Source: an uncultured SAR116 cluster alpha proteobacterium (GTDB lineage: Bacteria > Pseudomonadota > Alphaproteobacteria > Puniceispirillales > Marisalimonadaceae). Taken from it: a stretch of DNA of 64,000 nucleotides. Position numbers and translations under genes: made by a program. The notes beneath the pieces were generated by a model. It searched no databases. It was given only the letters and a program-made list of their open reading frames with translations, and was not told the DNA's origin. The DNA is taken from contig CACJJL010000002.1 in NCBI GenBank assembly GCA_902593735.1, positions 62,001-126,000 of the forward strand, written 5' to 3'. Below, one piece after another: positions 35,761 through 46,133 of the stretch (position 1 is the stretch's first letter; the number at the start of each line of letters is the position of its first letter).

Positions 35761-37188
35761 ATGATAAATAAAGCCAAAGTTGCAAACAATCATTTTAATT
35801 TAGGTGACTCCTTTTATCATATTGCCACACCAGCAAAGTTTCCTCGTCACATTTTAAGATTTAGAAATGATAGAGCTGCTAAATTACTTGACTTAGACCA
35901 ATTAAACGATAATGAGTGGATTAAATATTTTGGTAAATTTGAAAAACTTCCCGGGTGTCTTCATAAGCCATTAGCATTAAAATATCATGGCCATCAATTT
36001 GGTTATTATAATCCTGACTTAGGTGATGGAAGAGGGTTTCTGCTAGCACAAATTTTAGATACAAATAATATTTTATGGGATTTAGGTACAAAAGGATCTG
36101 GACAAACAAATTATAGTAGAGGAGGGGATGGTAGACTTACTTTAAAAGGGGCAGTCAGAGAATTATTAGCAACTGAATTTTTGACTGCTTTAGGTGTGTC
36201 CACGAGTCAAACTTTTTCCATTATTGAAACTGCAGAAGAATTGCAAAGAAATGATGAACCCTCTCCCACAAGATCAGCTGTTCTTGTAAGAAGAAGCAAT
36301 AGTCATATAAGAATAGGTACATTTCAAAGATTAAAATATCTAAATGATTATGAAAACATTGAACTATTATTAAAGTACCTTAGTAAAAATTATTTTACTA
36401 ATATCAAACCTAATAAATGTATTAAAACTTTAGCTGAAGATATATTTTTAGAAAGTGTTAAAAGAATAGCAGAATCAATTGGCAGAATTATTGCTTCAGG
36501 TTTTGTCCATGGAGTTTTAAATACAGATAATTTCAATGTTACTGGAGAAGTGTTTGATTACGGCCCTTGGAGATTTATAGAATTTGCAAATACTTCTTTT
36601 ACAGCTGCTTATTTTGATAATGATGGAAGATATTCTTTTGGGAGACAACCTGAGGCGGCTTTATGGGCTTTATCTCAGTTAGGAAAAAGTTTAGATGAAT
36701 TTATTGATGAAAAAATAATTATTGAAACTTTGAATCAGTTTTCTAAAAACTTTCACCGGTCATTGCAAAAACATTTTTGTTGGCGAATGGGAATTGAAGA
36801 CATTGATAGTAAAAATCTAAATGAAATAATGGTAATAATATTAAATGAAAGCGAAAAGAATAAAATTGATTTTGCTAACATGTTTTACGATTTCTATGGA
36901 GGAAAAAATTCGATTTTAGACTGTATTAAAACTAATTATGGGAAAAAATATAAAATTAATGAATTTTCAAAAGTTGTTGAAATTTTGAAAGAAAGTTTCC
37001 CATCTAAAGGTGCTTTAGAAAAGAAACATGAATTAGATAATATCAGACAAAATATGTTAATAAATGAAGTAGAGCAGATTTGGAGTGAAATTGATAAAAA
37101 TGATAATTGGGAGTTGTTAAATAAAAAAGTTTATAAGATTAGAAAACTTGGCTACTTACTCGAATCTGAAAAACTTGTTAATCTGTAA
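35761..37188 (+). CDS. selO: Protein adenylyltransferase SelO (YdiU family)
   Basis: A 475-residue pseudokinase-fold AMP transferase. Conserved elements are 'YHGHQFGYYNPDLGDGRG' (75-92), the lysine K111 in 'GTKGSGQT', R178-region 'SAVLVRRSNSHIRIGTF' (172-188), D256 in 'NTDN' and D266 in 'DYGP'. SelO AMPylates proteins in redox response. The C-terminus ends 'LESEKLVNL' without the Cys/Sec found in eukaryotic forms. The 3' end overlaps the convergent ELM1-family gene by 33 bases. It is 18 bases after msrP, giving an oxidative-damage theme. Confidence 0.9.
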   Translation: MINKAKVANNHFNLGDSFYHIATPAKFPRHILRFRNDRAAKLLDLDQLNDNEWIKYFGKFEKLPGCLHKPLALKYHGHQFGYYNPDLGDGRGFLLAQILDTNNILWDLGTKGSGQTNYSRGGDGRLTLKGAVRELLATEFLTALGVSTSQTFSIIETAEELQRNDEPSPTRSAVLVRRSNSHIRIGTFQRLKYLNDYENIELLLKYLSKNYFTNIKPNKCIKTLAEDIFLESVKRIAESIGRIIASGFVHGVLNTDNFNVTGEVFDYGPWRFIEFANTSFTAAYFDNDGRYSFGRQPEAALWALSQLGKSLDEFIDEKIIIETLNQFSKNFHRSLQKHFCWRMGIEDIDSKNLNEIMVIILNESEKNKIDFANMFYDFYGGKNSILDCIKTNYGKKYKINEFSKVVEILKESFPSKGALEKKHELDNIRQNMLINEVEQIWSEIDKNDNWELLNKKVYKIRKLGYLLESEKLVNL

Positions 37189-38139
37189 AAGCGTATTTTT
37201 ATTTGTTTGAAGTTTATTTTTTGAATATTCATATAAATCACCTTCAAAGGTTTTAACAATCTTTAATTTTCTTAGATTTTTAATAAATAACGAAATTTTT
37301 TTATTTTCCTTTGAAAAATGCGAAATAAATAAGGGTCTCGAAAGGGTGGCCATCTCTGATATCATGTTAACGCTGTCACTAGTAACTATAATATAATCAA
37401 TGATTTGTAGAATTTGTGGATAAAGCTTGTTTTCATTTGGAGAGAAGATTTGAAAATTACTTAAATGTTTTGAAAAGATCGATTTAAATATTTTTATAGC
37501 TTTTGTTGGAGTTCTTCTGGAAATAATAACTATCAGTTGTCCATCAATGGACTTAATAGCTTTTATTACATTAATGCATAAATCGTAATATTCGCTACTT
37601 TGAGGCTTAAAACTTTTACTATTACCTCCAACCATTAATAAAACAAGATTGTTTTTAACTTTTATTTTATTCAGTTTTGATTTTTCAAATTTTTTTATAT
37701 CATTTTTATTTAAAAACGAAAGAGCACCTTTAGTTTGAATTACATTTTTACCTTTAACGTTGTCATGTTCAGGAATTAATAATAAATCAAAATTATTTAA
37801 AGATAATTTTGGGTTTTGAATATGTATAGTCTTAACATTACTTTTTAAAATTGACTTTAGAGCAATTGATGTGCCTGCCATTCTTCTACCTGTTGTAATT
37901 ACAAAGTCTGGTAGCGAATTTGTTCTTAATGCTTCTTGTAAAAATTTAGGGGTATAAATTTTTCCTAATATAGGGAATTTTTTTAAAAAATATGGGGGAG
38001 TATAATGAATTAACTTAAAATTGTTATTCAATATACTTGCTAGAGCAATTGATTGGTTCTCCATTCCCTTGGTTTTGTCAGATAATACCCAAGTTGTATT
38101 TCCTTTTAATATCTTTATTTTTTTTCCTTTAACTTTCAA
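37156..38139 (-). CDS. ELM1/DUF1022 family protein, glycosyltransferase-like
   Basis: A 327-residue protein of the ELM1 family (named after the plant mitochondrial fission factor, common in alphaproteobacteria). Elements are 'WVLSDKTKGMENQSIAL' (17-33), 'TTGRRMAGTSIALK', 'HIQNPKLSLNNFDLLLIPEHD' (split) and the C-terminal donor-site-like 'VTSDSVNMISEMATLSRPLF'. The fold resembles GT-B glycosyltransferases, and the bacterial function is unknown. The only start ahead of the conserved region is TTG 38139, without a clear ribosome-binding site. The end overlaps selO antisense. Confidence 0.8.
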   Translation of the reverse strand: MKVKGKKIKILKGNTTWVLSDKTKGMENQSIALASILNNNFKLIHYTPPYFLKKFPILGKIYTPKFLQEALRTNSLPDFVITTGRRMAGTSIALKSILKSNVKTIHIQNPKLSLNNFDLLLIPEHDNVKGKNVIQTKGALSFLNKNDIKKFEKSKLNKIKVKNNLVLLMVGGNSKSFKPQSSEYYDLCINVIKAIKSIDGQLIVIISRRTPTKAIKIFKSIFSKHLSNFQIFSPNENKLYPQILQIIDYIIVTSDSVNMISEMATLSRPLFISHFSKENKKISLFIKNLRKLKIVKTFEGDLYEYSKNKLQTNKNTLLQINKFFRFE

Positions 38140-38250
38140 TTAAATTTTAAATTTTAAAATGTTTTGTGAAATAAAATTGTGAATTTTAAGTCTATATATT
38201 AATATTATTACAAAGATTTGATTTACTTAGTATAAAGAAATGTTAATTAA

Positions 38251-38736
38251 ATGAAAAATAAAAAAAACAAATTAGATAACATTGATATAAAAATTTTAAG
38301 CGCATTACAATCAAATGGAGATATTAGTAACGTTAAACTTGCTAAGATAGTAAATATCTCTCCACCTTCTTGCTTGAGGCGAGTGAAATCGTTAGAAGAA
38401 AGAAATTTAATTCTTGGTTATAATGCTATTGTAAATTCTGAATTTTTAGGTTTTAAGGTGACTGTGTTTGCGTATGTTGGCCTAGAAAGTCAAGCTGAAA
38501 ATGATCTACAAACATTCGAGAATTATATATCTAAATTTCCAGAAGTAAGAGAATGTCATATGTTAGTAGGGGAAATAGATTTTCTGTTAAAAATTATTGC
38601 TAAAGATTGGGATGATTTCCAGTTTTTTTTAACCAAAAATCTTACCCAAGCTCCTAAGGTAAGTAATGTTAAAACTTCATTAAATATAAGAAGTATCAAA
38701 AATTTACCTGGAATACCTTTTGAAATTATACTTTAG
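38251..38736 (+). CDS. Lrp/AsnC family transcriptional regulator
   Basis: A 161-residue regulator: an N-terminal helix-turn-helix ('[16 protein letters not shown]', '[23 protein letters not shown]', shown in pieces) and a C-terminal RAM ligand domain ('VFAYVGLES', '[20 protein letters not shown]'). It probably senses an amino acid and forms octamers or dimers. The target is unknown; it is flanked by unrelated genes and convergent with greA, overlapping it by 11 bases. Confidence 0.92.
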   Translation: MKNKKNKLDNIDIKILSALQSNGDISNVKLAKIVNISPPSCLRRVKSLEERNLILGYNAIVNSEFLGFKVTVFAYVGLESQAENDLQTFENYISKFPEVRECHMLVGEIDFLLKIIAKDWDDFQFFLTKNLTQAPKVSNVKTSLNIRSIKNLPGIPFEIIL

Positions 38737-39205
38737 GTAAGTCAATTGATAAAATTTCGTAATTCTTAGCTCCACTTGGAGTTATTACTTGTACTGATGC
38801 GCCTTTTGCTTTTCCTATCAATGCTCTAGCAATTGGAGAAGCAATAGATATTTGACCTTCTTCAAGATTAGCTTCGTAAGGACCAACAATTTGATAATTT
38901 GTTTCTTGATCACTTTCTTCATCTACTATTTTAACTTTAGTGCCAAAAGTAACAGTTTCACCTGAAAGTCTTGATAGATCAATTACTTCTGCTCTGCTAG
39001 TTACATCTTCAAGCTCAGTAATACGACCTTCTATAAATGCTTGTTTTTCCTTTGCTGCATGATATTCAGCATTCTCTTTTAAATCACCATGTTCTCTTGC
39101 AACAGAGATTGCCTGTATTATCTGAGGCCTCTCAATTTTCTTTAAATTATCTAATTCTAGCTTAATTTTTTCTAATCCAGGAAATGTAAAAGGTACTTTG
39201 TCCAT
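38726..39205 (-). CDS. greA: Transcription elongation factor GreA
   Basis: A 159-residue GreA, which enters the RNA polymerase secondary channel to rescue backtracked complexes. The antiparallel coiled coil has '[21 protein letters not shown]' across its tip (acidic D and E residues near 40-46), and the C-terminal FKBP-like domain ends '[15 protein letters not shown]'. Full length. It is downstream of carA-carB in the usual alphaproteobacterial order. Confidence 0.95.
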   Translation of the reverse strand: MDKVPFTFPGLEKIKLELDNLKKIERPQIIQAISVAREHGDLKENAEYHAAKEKQAFIEGRITELEDVTSRAEVIDLSRLSGETVTFGTKVKIVDEESDQETNYQIVGPYEANLEEGQISIASPIARALIGKAKGASVQVITPSGAKNYEILSIDLPKV

Positions 39206-39257
39206 AAATATGATTCCATTAATTATAATAATCTAAATCATAATACAGAAAAATATT

Positions 39258-42200
39258 TTATTCAAAATATGATTGAAGTGACTTTATATTTAATTCAGAA
39301 CTCTTCAATGCCTTTATGGCAAGAGTTGCAGCATTTGCACCTTGAATAGTAGTATAATAAGGTATTTTATTTGAAAGTGCAGTTTGTCTTAAAGAAAAAC
39401 TATCTTTAATTGAATTTCTTCCTTCTGCTGTATTTATCACAAGTTGTATCTCTTTAGATAGCATTGCATCCACTGCGTTTGGTCTACCTTCAATCACTTT
39501 TTTTATATATTGAGTTTCTATTTTATTATCATTTAAATATTTTGCGGTTCCTGAGGTTGCGCATATTGTAAAACCTAAATTTTTAAGATTTTTAGCAATA
39601 GGTGCTACACTATTTTTATCGTCATCTTTTATTGAGATGAAGACTTTACCGTCTAAAGGTAAAGTTATACCTGCCCCAAGTTGGCTTTTAGCAAAAGCTT
39701 CTCCAAAAGTTAAACCTATACCCATTACTTCACCAGTAGATTTCATTTCAGGACCCAGTATCACATCAGTACCAGGAAATCTTGCGAAAGGAAAAACTGC
39801 TTCTTTAACTGAAATATGCTTAATTTTTCTATTTGATAATTTAAAATCAGATAATTTTTTACCAATCATTATTTGGGATGCAATTTTGACAAGTGGAACT
39901 CCAGTTGATTTAGCAACAAAGGGTATTGTTCTACTTCCACGAGGATTAACTTCTAATATAAATACTTTTTTATTTTGAATTGCAAATTGTATATTAATGA
40001 AGCCAATAACATTTAAAGATTTTGCAAGTTTCTTAGTTTGTAATGTTATTTCATCAACTGTTGTTTTATCAATTGTTTGAGGGGGGAGAGCACATGCGGA
40101 ATCTCCAGAATGAATCCCTGCCTCTTCTATATGTTCCATAATACCTGCAATGAAAGTCTCATTACCGTCAGAAATAGCATCAACATCAACTTCTATCGCA
40201 TTTTTTAAAAAACTGTCAATCAAGACTGGATTATAACCAGAAACCTTTACAGCTTCATTTATATATGTTTGTAATTGTTCTTGGTTATGTATTATTTCCA
40301 TAGCACGACCACCAAGAACGTAACTAGGTCTAATTACTACTGGGAAACCAATTTTTTTTGTGATCTCGATGGCTTCATCTTTGCTACTTGCTACGTCGTT
40401 TCGGGGTTGATTTAATTTTAAGCTCTGTAGTAATTCTTTAAAACTTTTTCTATCTTCTGCCAAATCTATTGCTTTAACCGATGTTCCTAAAATTTTAACA
40501 CCAGATTTTTCTAAACTTGTAGCAATCTTAAGTGGAGTTTGTCCTCCTAATTGAACAATCACGCCAATTACTTTACCATTTTGGTTTTCCTTTCTAATTA
40601 CAGACAGAACATCTTCGTGGTTAAGAGGTTCAAAGTATAATTTTTCTGAAGTATCATAGTCTGTTGAAACAGTCTCAGGATTGCAATTAATCATTATTGT
40701 TTCAAACCCTATTTCAGATAAACTATAAGCTGCATGAACACAACAATAGTCAAACTCTATACCTTGCCCAATTCTATTTGGCCCACCCCCAAGAATAATA
40801 ACTTTATTTTTATTTGATGGGTAAACCTCACACTCATTATCATTATTCTGTTCATAGGTACTGTAAAGATAAGCAGTTTCTGAAAAAAATTCAGCTGCAC
40901 ATGTATCAACTCTTTTATAAGATGGAAAAACACCAAATTTTGATCTAAGTTCATAAATTTTTTGAACACTAATTTGAGTTAAATCAGAAATACGTTTATC
41001 AGAAAAACCCATAGATTTGATGCTTCTTAAAAACATCTCATTCATAATATAATCAGTAGTTTTTAGATATTCTTCAACTTGAACTATACCTAAAATCTGT
41101 TCTAAAAACCATTTGTCCCAGCCAGTAATGTTAAAAATTTCTTCAATCGAAATTTTATGTCTAAACGCAGTTGCTATTCTCAATATTCTTTCTGGAACTT
41201 GTTCAGCTAACCAGCCAAAAATATTATCTTTGTTGTTTAAATTTTCATTTTGAACTGGAAAATAAACATCATCGAGGCCAGACAAACCTGTTTCAAGAGA
41301 TCTTAACGCTTTTTGAAGAGACTCCTGGAAAGATCTTCCAATAGCCATTGCCTCTCCGACTGATTTCATAGAAGTAGATAAAAGATTATTTGATCCAGGA
41401 AATTTTTCAAAAGTAAAGCGAGGAATTTTTGTAACAACGTAGTCTATTGTAGGTTCAAAACTGGCAGGTGTGGATTTAGTAATATCGTTTTGTAATTCGT
41501 CTAATGTATATCCAATTGCAAGTTTTGCTGCAACTTTTGCTATTGGGAAACCAGTCGCTTTTGAAGCTAACGCAGAAGATCTACTTACTCTTGGATTCAT
41601 TTCAATTACAATTAATCTTCCATTTTTTGGATTAAGGGCAAATTGTACATTTGAACCTCCAGTATCAACCCCAATTTCTCTCAAAACAGAAATACTTGCA
41701 TTACGCATTTTCTGATATTCTTTATCTGTTAGTGTTAATGCTGGTGCTACCGTAATAGAATCACCCGTATGAACTCCCATTGGATCAACATTCTCAATAG
41801 AACATATTATTATACAGTTATCTGCATTATCTCTTACCACTTCCATTTCATATTCTTTCCACCCTAAAAGTGATTCTTCAATAAGCACTTCTGTAGTTGG
41901 AGATAATTTTAATCCGTTAGTTACAATTTCAAGAAATTCTTCTTTGTTATAAGCTATGCCACCGCCTTCACCTCCAAGAGTAAAGGATGGCCTTATTATT
42001 GCTGGTAAACCAACAAAATCTAACGCAGAAATTGCTTGATCAATATTTTTTGCAATTAGAGCCTTTGCAGACTCTAAACCAATTTTATTCATACTTTCTT
42101 TAAATAATTCTCGGTCTTCTGCTTTATTTATTGAATCAGGTTTTGCACCAATGATTTCAATATCGTATTTTTTTAAGATACCAGAATTGTATAGATCTAA

Positions 42201-42497
42201 CGTTGCGTTAAGAGCTGTTTGACCTCCCATGGTAGGTAGAATTGCATCTGGTCTTTCAATTTCTATGATTTTTTCAATTGTATTTTTTTCAATTGGTTCA
42301 ATATATGTCGAATCTGCCATAATTGGATCTGTCATAATGGTGGCAGGATTAGAGTTTATCAGTACTACTCTAATCCCTTCTTCTTTAAGTGCCTTACAAG
42401 CTTGCGCTCCGGAGTAATCAAATTCACACGCTTGTCCAATCACTATAGGACCAGCACCAATTATTAAAACTGATTCAATATCTTTACGTTTTGGCAT
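39258..42497 (-). CDS. carB: Carbamoyl-phosphate synthase large subunit
   Basis: A 1079-residue CarB that makes carbamoyl phosphate from ammonia, bicarbonate and two ATP for arginine and pyrimidine synthesis. Two homologous ATP-grasp halves are seen: '[15 protein letters not shown]' near 170 in the first and '[13 protein letters not shown]' in the second. The oligomerisation domain lies between, and a C-terminal MGS-like allosteric domain carries '[10 protein letters not shown]' and 'GRNSIKDSF'. It overlaps the end of carA by 14 bases, implying translational coupling. Confidence 0.96.
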   Translation of the reverse strand: MPKRKDIESVLIIGAGPIVIGQACEFDYSGAQACKALKEEGIRVVLINSNPATIMTDPIMADSTYIEPIEKNTIEKIIEIERPDAILPTMGGQTALNATLDLYNSGILKKYDIEIIGAKPDSINKAEDRELFKESMNKIGLESAKALIAKNIDQAISALDFVGLPAIIRPSFTLGGEGGGIAYNKEEFLEIVTNGLKLSPTTEVLIEESLLGWKEYEMEVVRDNADNCIIICSIENVDPMGVHTGDSITVAPALTLTDKEYQKMRNASISVLREIGVDTGGSNVQFALNPKNGRLIVIEMNPRVSRSSALASKATGFPIAKVAAKLAIGYTLDELQNDITKSTPASFEPTIDYVVTKIPRFTFEKFPGSNNLLSTSMKSVGEAMAIGRSFQESLQKALRSLETGLSGLDDVYFPVQNENLNNKDNIFGWLAEQVPERILRIATAFRHKISIEEIFNITGWDKWFLEQILGIVQVEEYLKTTDYIMNEMFLRSIKSMGFSDKRISDLTQISVQKIYELRSKFGVFPSYKRVDTCAAEFFSETAYLYSTYEQNNDNECEVYPSNKNKVIILGGGPNRIGQGIEFDYCCVHAAYSLSEIGFETIMINCNPETVSTDYDTSEKLYFEPLNHEDVLSVIRKENQNGKVIGVIVQLGGQTPLKIATSLEKSGVKILGTSVKAIDLAEDRKSFKELLQSLKLNQPRNDVASSKDEAIEITKKIGFPVVIRPSYVLGGRAMEIIHNQEQLQTYINEAVKVSGYNPVLIDSFLKNAIEVDVDAISDGNETFIAGIMEHIEEAGIHSGDSACALPPQTIDKTTVDEITLQTKKLAKSLNVIGFINIQFAIQNKKVFILEVNPRGSRTIPFVAKSTGVPLVKIASQIMIGKKLSDFKLSNRKIKHISVKEAVFPFARFPGTDVILGPEMKSTGEVMGIGLTFGEAFAKSQLGAGITLPLDGKVFISIKDDDKNSVAPIAKNLKNLGFTICATSGTAKYLNDNKIETQYIKKVIEGRPNAVDAMLSKEIQLVINTAEGRNSIKDSFSLRQTALSNKIPYYTTIQGANAATLAIKALKSSELNIKSLQSYFE

Positions 42498-43707
42498 TTT
42501 TTGATTCTTTAATTAAGTTTAAAAATTCATTGAACAAATAAGATGACTCGGTTGGTCCAGGAGAAGCTTCTGGATGGTACTGAACTGAAAAAATCGGTAA
42601 TGATGTATGTCTTATACCTTCTATTGAGTTGTCAAATAGAGAAATATGTGTCACTTCTAAACAATTTGGTAAAGTATCTAAGTCTATTTGATATCCATGG
42701 TTTTGACTGGTAATTTCAACTTTATTTTTAAATATATTTTTGACAGGATGATTAGCTCCCCTATGACCTTGGGGCATTTTATTTGTTTTCGCTCCAAACG
42801 ATAGCCCAATTAATTGGTGACCAATACATATTCCAAAAATAGGAATTTTAAGTTGAAATAAAGCACTTAATAGTTTTCTACTTTTTATTTCAGTTGCTGA
42901 TGGATCTCCAGGACCGTTAGATAAAAAAATACCATCTGGCTTGAAATTATTTATGTCCTTAATAGACGCATTTTCTGAAAAAACATTAACTTCTGCACTT
43001 AAGTTAACAAGGTGTCTCAATATGTTTTGTTTTACACCAAAATCTATAACGGCAATTTTGGGTTTGAAATTTTTTAAATTATACACCTCTGGTGATATTA
43101 AATCATGTACACATTCAGTATACTTGTATTGTTTTTTTGTAGTTATAGATGATGAAAGATTTAATCCATCCATTTTTGGATGCTCTTTTAGTTTATTTTT
43201 CAACTGTTCAATTTTAAAATTTCCAGTTTTATCGTAACTTATCATTGCATTACAGCTTTTATGTTTTCGAATTATCTTTGTTAGCAATCTAGTATCAATA
43301 CCAGAAATACCTGGTATATCATTTTTCGTTAACCACTCATTAAAACTGATTTCTGATCGCCAATTAGAGTCGTTTGTTGGGTGTTGCCTAACTACAATAC
43401 CTGCAATAGAATTTGTATGTCCTTCATCGTCAAATTTGTTTGACCCTATGTTACCGATATGGGGGAAAGTAAAAGTAATGATTTGTCCAGTATATGATGG
43501 ATCAGTAATTATTTCTTGATAGCCAGATATAGAAGTATTGAAGCATATTTCACCTAAGCATTCTTTTTTTGAACCAAAAGATCTTCCCAAAAAAAATGAA
43601 CCATTATCTAAAATTAATATACTATCTAATGTATCATTTCTATTAATTGAATTAAGATTAAATGGTACATAACCACTATCTTTAAACTGATTATTGACAC
43701 TATTCAT
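42484..43707 (-). CDS. carA: Carbamoyl-phosphate synthase small subunit
   Basis: A 407-residue glutaminase subunit that feeds ammonia to CarB. The N-terminal small domain ('[21 protein letters not shown]' across its signature) is followed by a class I glutamine amidotransferase: 'LSNGPGDPS', the nucleophile near residue 292 in '[15 protein letters not shown]', and the catalytic His-Glu in '[10 protein letters not shown]'. An N-terminal extension of about 25 residues is unlike E. coli. It starts the carA-carB-greA run and diverges from the yqeY gene. Confidence 0.95.
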   Translation of the reverse strand: MNSVNNQFKDSGYVPFNLNSINRNDTLDSILILDNGSFFLGRSFGSKKECLGEICFNTSISGYQEIITDPSYTGQIITFTFPHIGNIGSNKFDDEGHTNSIAGIVVRQHPTNDSNWRSEISFNEWLTKNDIPGISGIDTRLLTKIIRKHKSCNAMISYDKTGNFKIEQLKNKLKEHPKMDGLNLSSSITTKKQYKYTECVHDLISPEVYNLKNFKPKIAVIDFGVKQNILRHLVNLSAEVNVFSENASIKDINNFKPDGIFLSNGPGDPSATEIKSRKLLSALFQLKIPIFGICIGHQLIGLSFGAKTNKMPQGHRGANHPVKNIFKNKVEITSQNHGYQIDLDTLPNCLEVTHISLFDNSIEGIRHTSLPIFSVQYHPEASPGPTESSYLFNEFLNLIKESKNAKT

Positions 43708-43840
43708 TGCTCACCTGTAGGTTTCTAAAAAACTGGTTTTTAAAATAAATGTTTATTGAATTTTTGGGATTTAAAAAGAAGCAATTTTCAAACAAAATTT
43801 TCATCAAGATTTAATTAGATTGTATTGATATCTTCGTCAA

Positions 43841-43870
43841 TAAAATTTAAAATTATTTAATTAAATTTTA
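43841..43870. repeat. Ten-base perfect inverted repeat in the carA/yqeY divergent region
   Basis: TAAAATTTAA (43841-43850) and TTAAATTTTA (43861-43870) are perfect inverted copies around a ten-base A/T spacer, in the middle of the 234-base gap between divergent carA and the yqeY-dnaG-rpoD run. It could be an operator or a weak structure, but pure A/T symmetry may be chance. Nothing else is recognisable in the gap. Confidence 0.3.
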
Positions 43871-43941
43871 AAGATTATGCTATCAATTTTCTTAAAATTA
43901 GACTTGGTGAACTTATTTCAACAAATGTTATTAGGAAAAAA

Positions 43942-44406
43942 ATGAATATTAGAGAAAAAGTTTCAAAAAATTTAAAAGAAGCAATGATTAAAAAAGATAC
44001 TAATTTAATCAGTACTCTTCGATTGATACTGGCAGCTATAAAAGAAAAAGACATATTATCTAAAGGAAAAGGACATGATTCAGAAATTAATGATAAAGAA
44101 ATTATTTCCTTACTTCAGACTATGATAAAACAAAGAAAAGGATCAATTGAGTTGTATCTTAAAGGCGATAGAGTAGATTTAGCAAATAAAGAAGAACATG
44201 AAATTGAAATAATATCGAATTTTCTGCCAACCCAACTCTCGAAACAAGAGATTGATGAGGTGATAAATAAAACTATTAAATCATCTGAATTTAATTCTAT
44301 GAAAGATATGGGAAAAGTAATAAAGATTATAAAAGACCAATATGATGGAATGATGGATTTTGGTTATGTTAGTAAAGTTGTCAAAGAAAAACTGTCTAAC
44401 TCATAA
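43942..44406 (+). CDS. GatB/YqeY domain-containing protein
   Basis: A 154-residue YqeY-like protein with 'REKVSKNLKEAMIKKD', 'STLRLILAAIKEKDI', 'MIKQRKGSIELY' and 'EHEIEIISNFLPTQLS', the typical helical domain also found at the tail of GatB. Stand-alone versions may assist tRNA-dependent amidotransfer, but the role is not firmly known. It commonly precedes dnaG-rpoD in alphaproteobacteria, as here (31-base gap). AGGA precedes the ATG. Confidence 0.9.
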   Translation: MNIREKVSKNLKEAMIKKDTNLISTLRLILAAIKEKDILSKGKGHDSEINDKEIISLLQTMIKQRKGSIELYLKGDRVDLANKEEHEIEIISNFLPTQLSKQEIDEVINKTIKSSEFNSMKDMGKVIKIIKDQYDGMMDFGYVSKVVKEKLSNS

Positions 44407-44437
44407 TGTTTAATTTATTAAGTTAATAAGAAAAATT

Positions 44438-46105
44438 ATGGATTTAAGAGAAGAAATTAAAAATTCAATTAAACTTTCTGAAGTTATAGGGAAAAGTTTA
44501 TCTCTGAAAAAACGTAATAATAATAATTTTTTAGCTCTTTGTCCATTTCACAAGGAAAAGACACCTTCTTTTAACATTTCAGATGATAAAGGTTTTTATC
44601 ATTGTTTTGGTTGTGGAAAAAATGGAGATATATTTAATTACATAATGGAGACAGAAAATTTATCTTTTGTGGAGGCATTAAAAAAATTAGCAGATCAGGC
44701 AGGAATAAATACTAGCAGACAAAATTATTTTGTAGACCCTAAAATTACAAATAATTATAACCTTCTAAAGAGAGTTTCTGAATCTTTTATCAATAACTTA
44801 AATGCGCCATTGGGTGAAAAAGCTAGAAATTATTTACAAAAAAGAGGTTTTAATGAAGTTATTATAAAAAATTTTAATTTGGGATATGCTGGTAATTCAA
44901 AATCTAACCAATTCTTAGTATCTACTTTGCTAAAAGAAGGATTTTCTATAAATGACTTTATAGAAGTGGGTTTAGTGAAAAAAAATGACGCTAATAATTT
45001 AGTTTTTTTCTTTCAACAAAGGATCATATTTCCTATTTTAAACAACTCTGGAAAAGTAATTGCATTTGGAGGTAGAATTTTAGGTGAAGGACACCCAAAA
45101 TATTTAAACTCTCCTGAAACCACCCTATTTCTAAAAAGTAGACAACTATTTGGATTTTTTAATGCTAAAAAACTTTTGCATAAAAAACGCTTCATAATTT
45201 GCGAGGGTTATACAGATGTTATTTCCCTTCATTCACAAGGTTACCCTGCTGTTGCTTCTTTAGGAACAGCATTGACATATGATCAAATAGAAACAATTTT
45301 TAATGTAGTTGATGAAGCTTTTCTTGTTTTTGATGGTGATATTGCTGGTAAAAATGCAACTTTAAGAGTTTTTGAAAAATATTTGCCTAAACTAAAGTTG
45401 AACAAAAGATTAAAATTTATTTTTTTACCTAAAAATCTTGATCCAGAAGAGTTTATAAACAAATACGGTTTAAATGAATTTGAAAATATTTTAGACAAAT
45501 CTTTTGGAGCGATTGACATTTTATGGTTACAGGGTTCAAAATTGATAAATAGAAATGAACCAGAAAGCCATGCCCAATTTTGGAATTATTTAAGAACAAA
45601 TGTGAACGCAATTGAAAATAATAATCTACGTGTCGCTTATCGTGATGAAATAGAAAAAAGAATAAAAATATTTAGGACAAAAAACAAATTACCCCAAAAA
45701 CAAGCATATTATTCCAATAAAAATCACTCAAAAATGTTATTATCAAATGCAAAAATACCTGAGACTGGAATTGAAATTAAAATTGGCGCAATTATATATA
45801 TTATGCTAATTTACCCTAAAATTTGTGAAATACACGATGAAAAAATCTCTTTACTGAATTTTAGTAATAAAGCTTATAATGATTTAAAAAATACAATTTT
45901 AGAATTTGTTTATAATAATAGAGAAATTACTTCAAAAGAAATACAAAATGATATCAAACTTAAAGGTTTTGCTGTTCAAATAAATAAAATTATGCAATGT
46001 AATTATCCTTCAAGGTTAAACTTAGATCTTGACCATTTGAATAAAGAAAATATAAGTATTGTTTTTGAAGAATTGTTAAATTTATTAGATTATAAGAAAA
46101 TTTAG
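44438..46105 (+). CDS. dnaG: DNA primase
   Basis: A 555-residue primase making RNA primers for replication. The zinc finger is C35-x2-H38...C56-x2-C59 ('LCPFHKEKTPSF', 'HCFGCGKNGD'). The RNA polymerase core carries 'FGGRILGEGHPKYLNSPET' and the TOPRIM acidic motifs 'CEGYTDVISL' (about 250) and 'FDGDIAGKNA' (about 297). The C-terminal helicase-interaction region is present but short, making the protein slightly smaller than most homologues. It lies 28 bases upstream of rpoD. Confidence 0.95.
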   Translation: MDLREEIKNSIKLSEVIGKSLSLKKRNNNNFLALCPFHKEKTPSFNISDDKGFYHCFGCGKNGDIFNYIMETENLSFVEALKKLADQAGINTSRQNYFVDPKITNNYNLLKRVSESFINNLNAPLGEKARNYLQKRGFNEVIIKNFNLGYAGNSKSNQFLVSTLLKEGFSINDFIEVGLVKKNDANNLVFFFQQRIIFPILNNSGKVIAFGGRILGEGHPKYLNSPETTLFLKSRQLFGFFNAKKLLHKKRFIICEGYTDVISLHSQGYPAVASLGTALTYDQIETIFNVVDEAFLVFDGDIAGKNATLRVFEKYLPKLKLNKRLKFIFLPKNLDPEEFINKYGLNEFENILDKSFGAIDILWLQGSKLINRNEPESHAQFWNYLRTNVNAIENNNLRVAYRDEIEKRIKIFRTKNKLPQKQAYYSNKNHSKMLLSNAKIPETGIEIKIGAIIYIMLIYPKICEIHDEKISLLNFSNKAYNDLKNTILEFVYNNREITSKEIQNDIKLKGFAVQINKIMQCNYPSRLNLDLDHLNKENISIVFEELLNLLDYKKI

Positions 46106-46133
46106 TTCTTCATAAGTATTAAGATTGAGAATA

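Noticed and set aside
43708-43941. Small gene or RNA in the carA/yqeY gap
   Set aside because: No open frame with a ribosome-binding site and no stable structure beyond the A/T inverted repeat.
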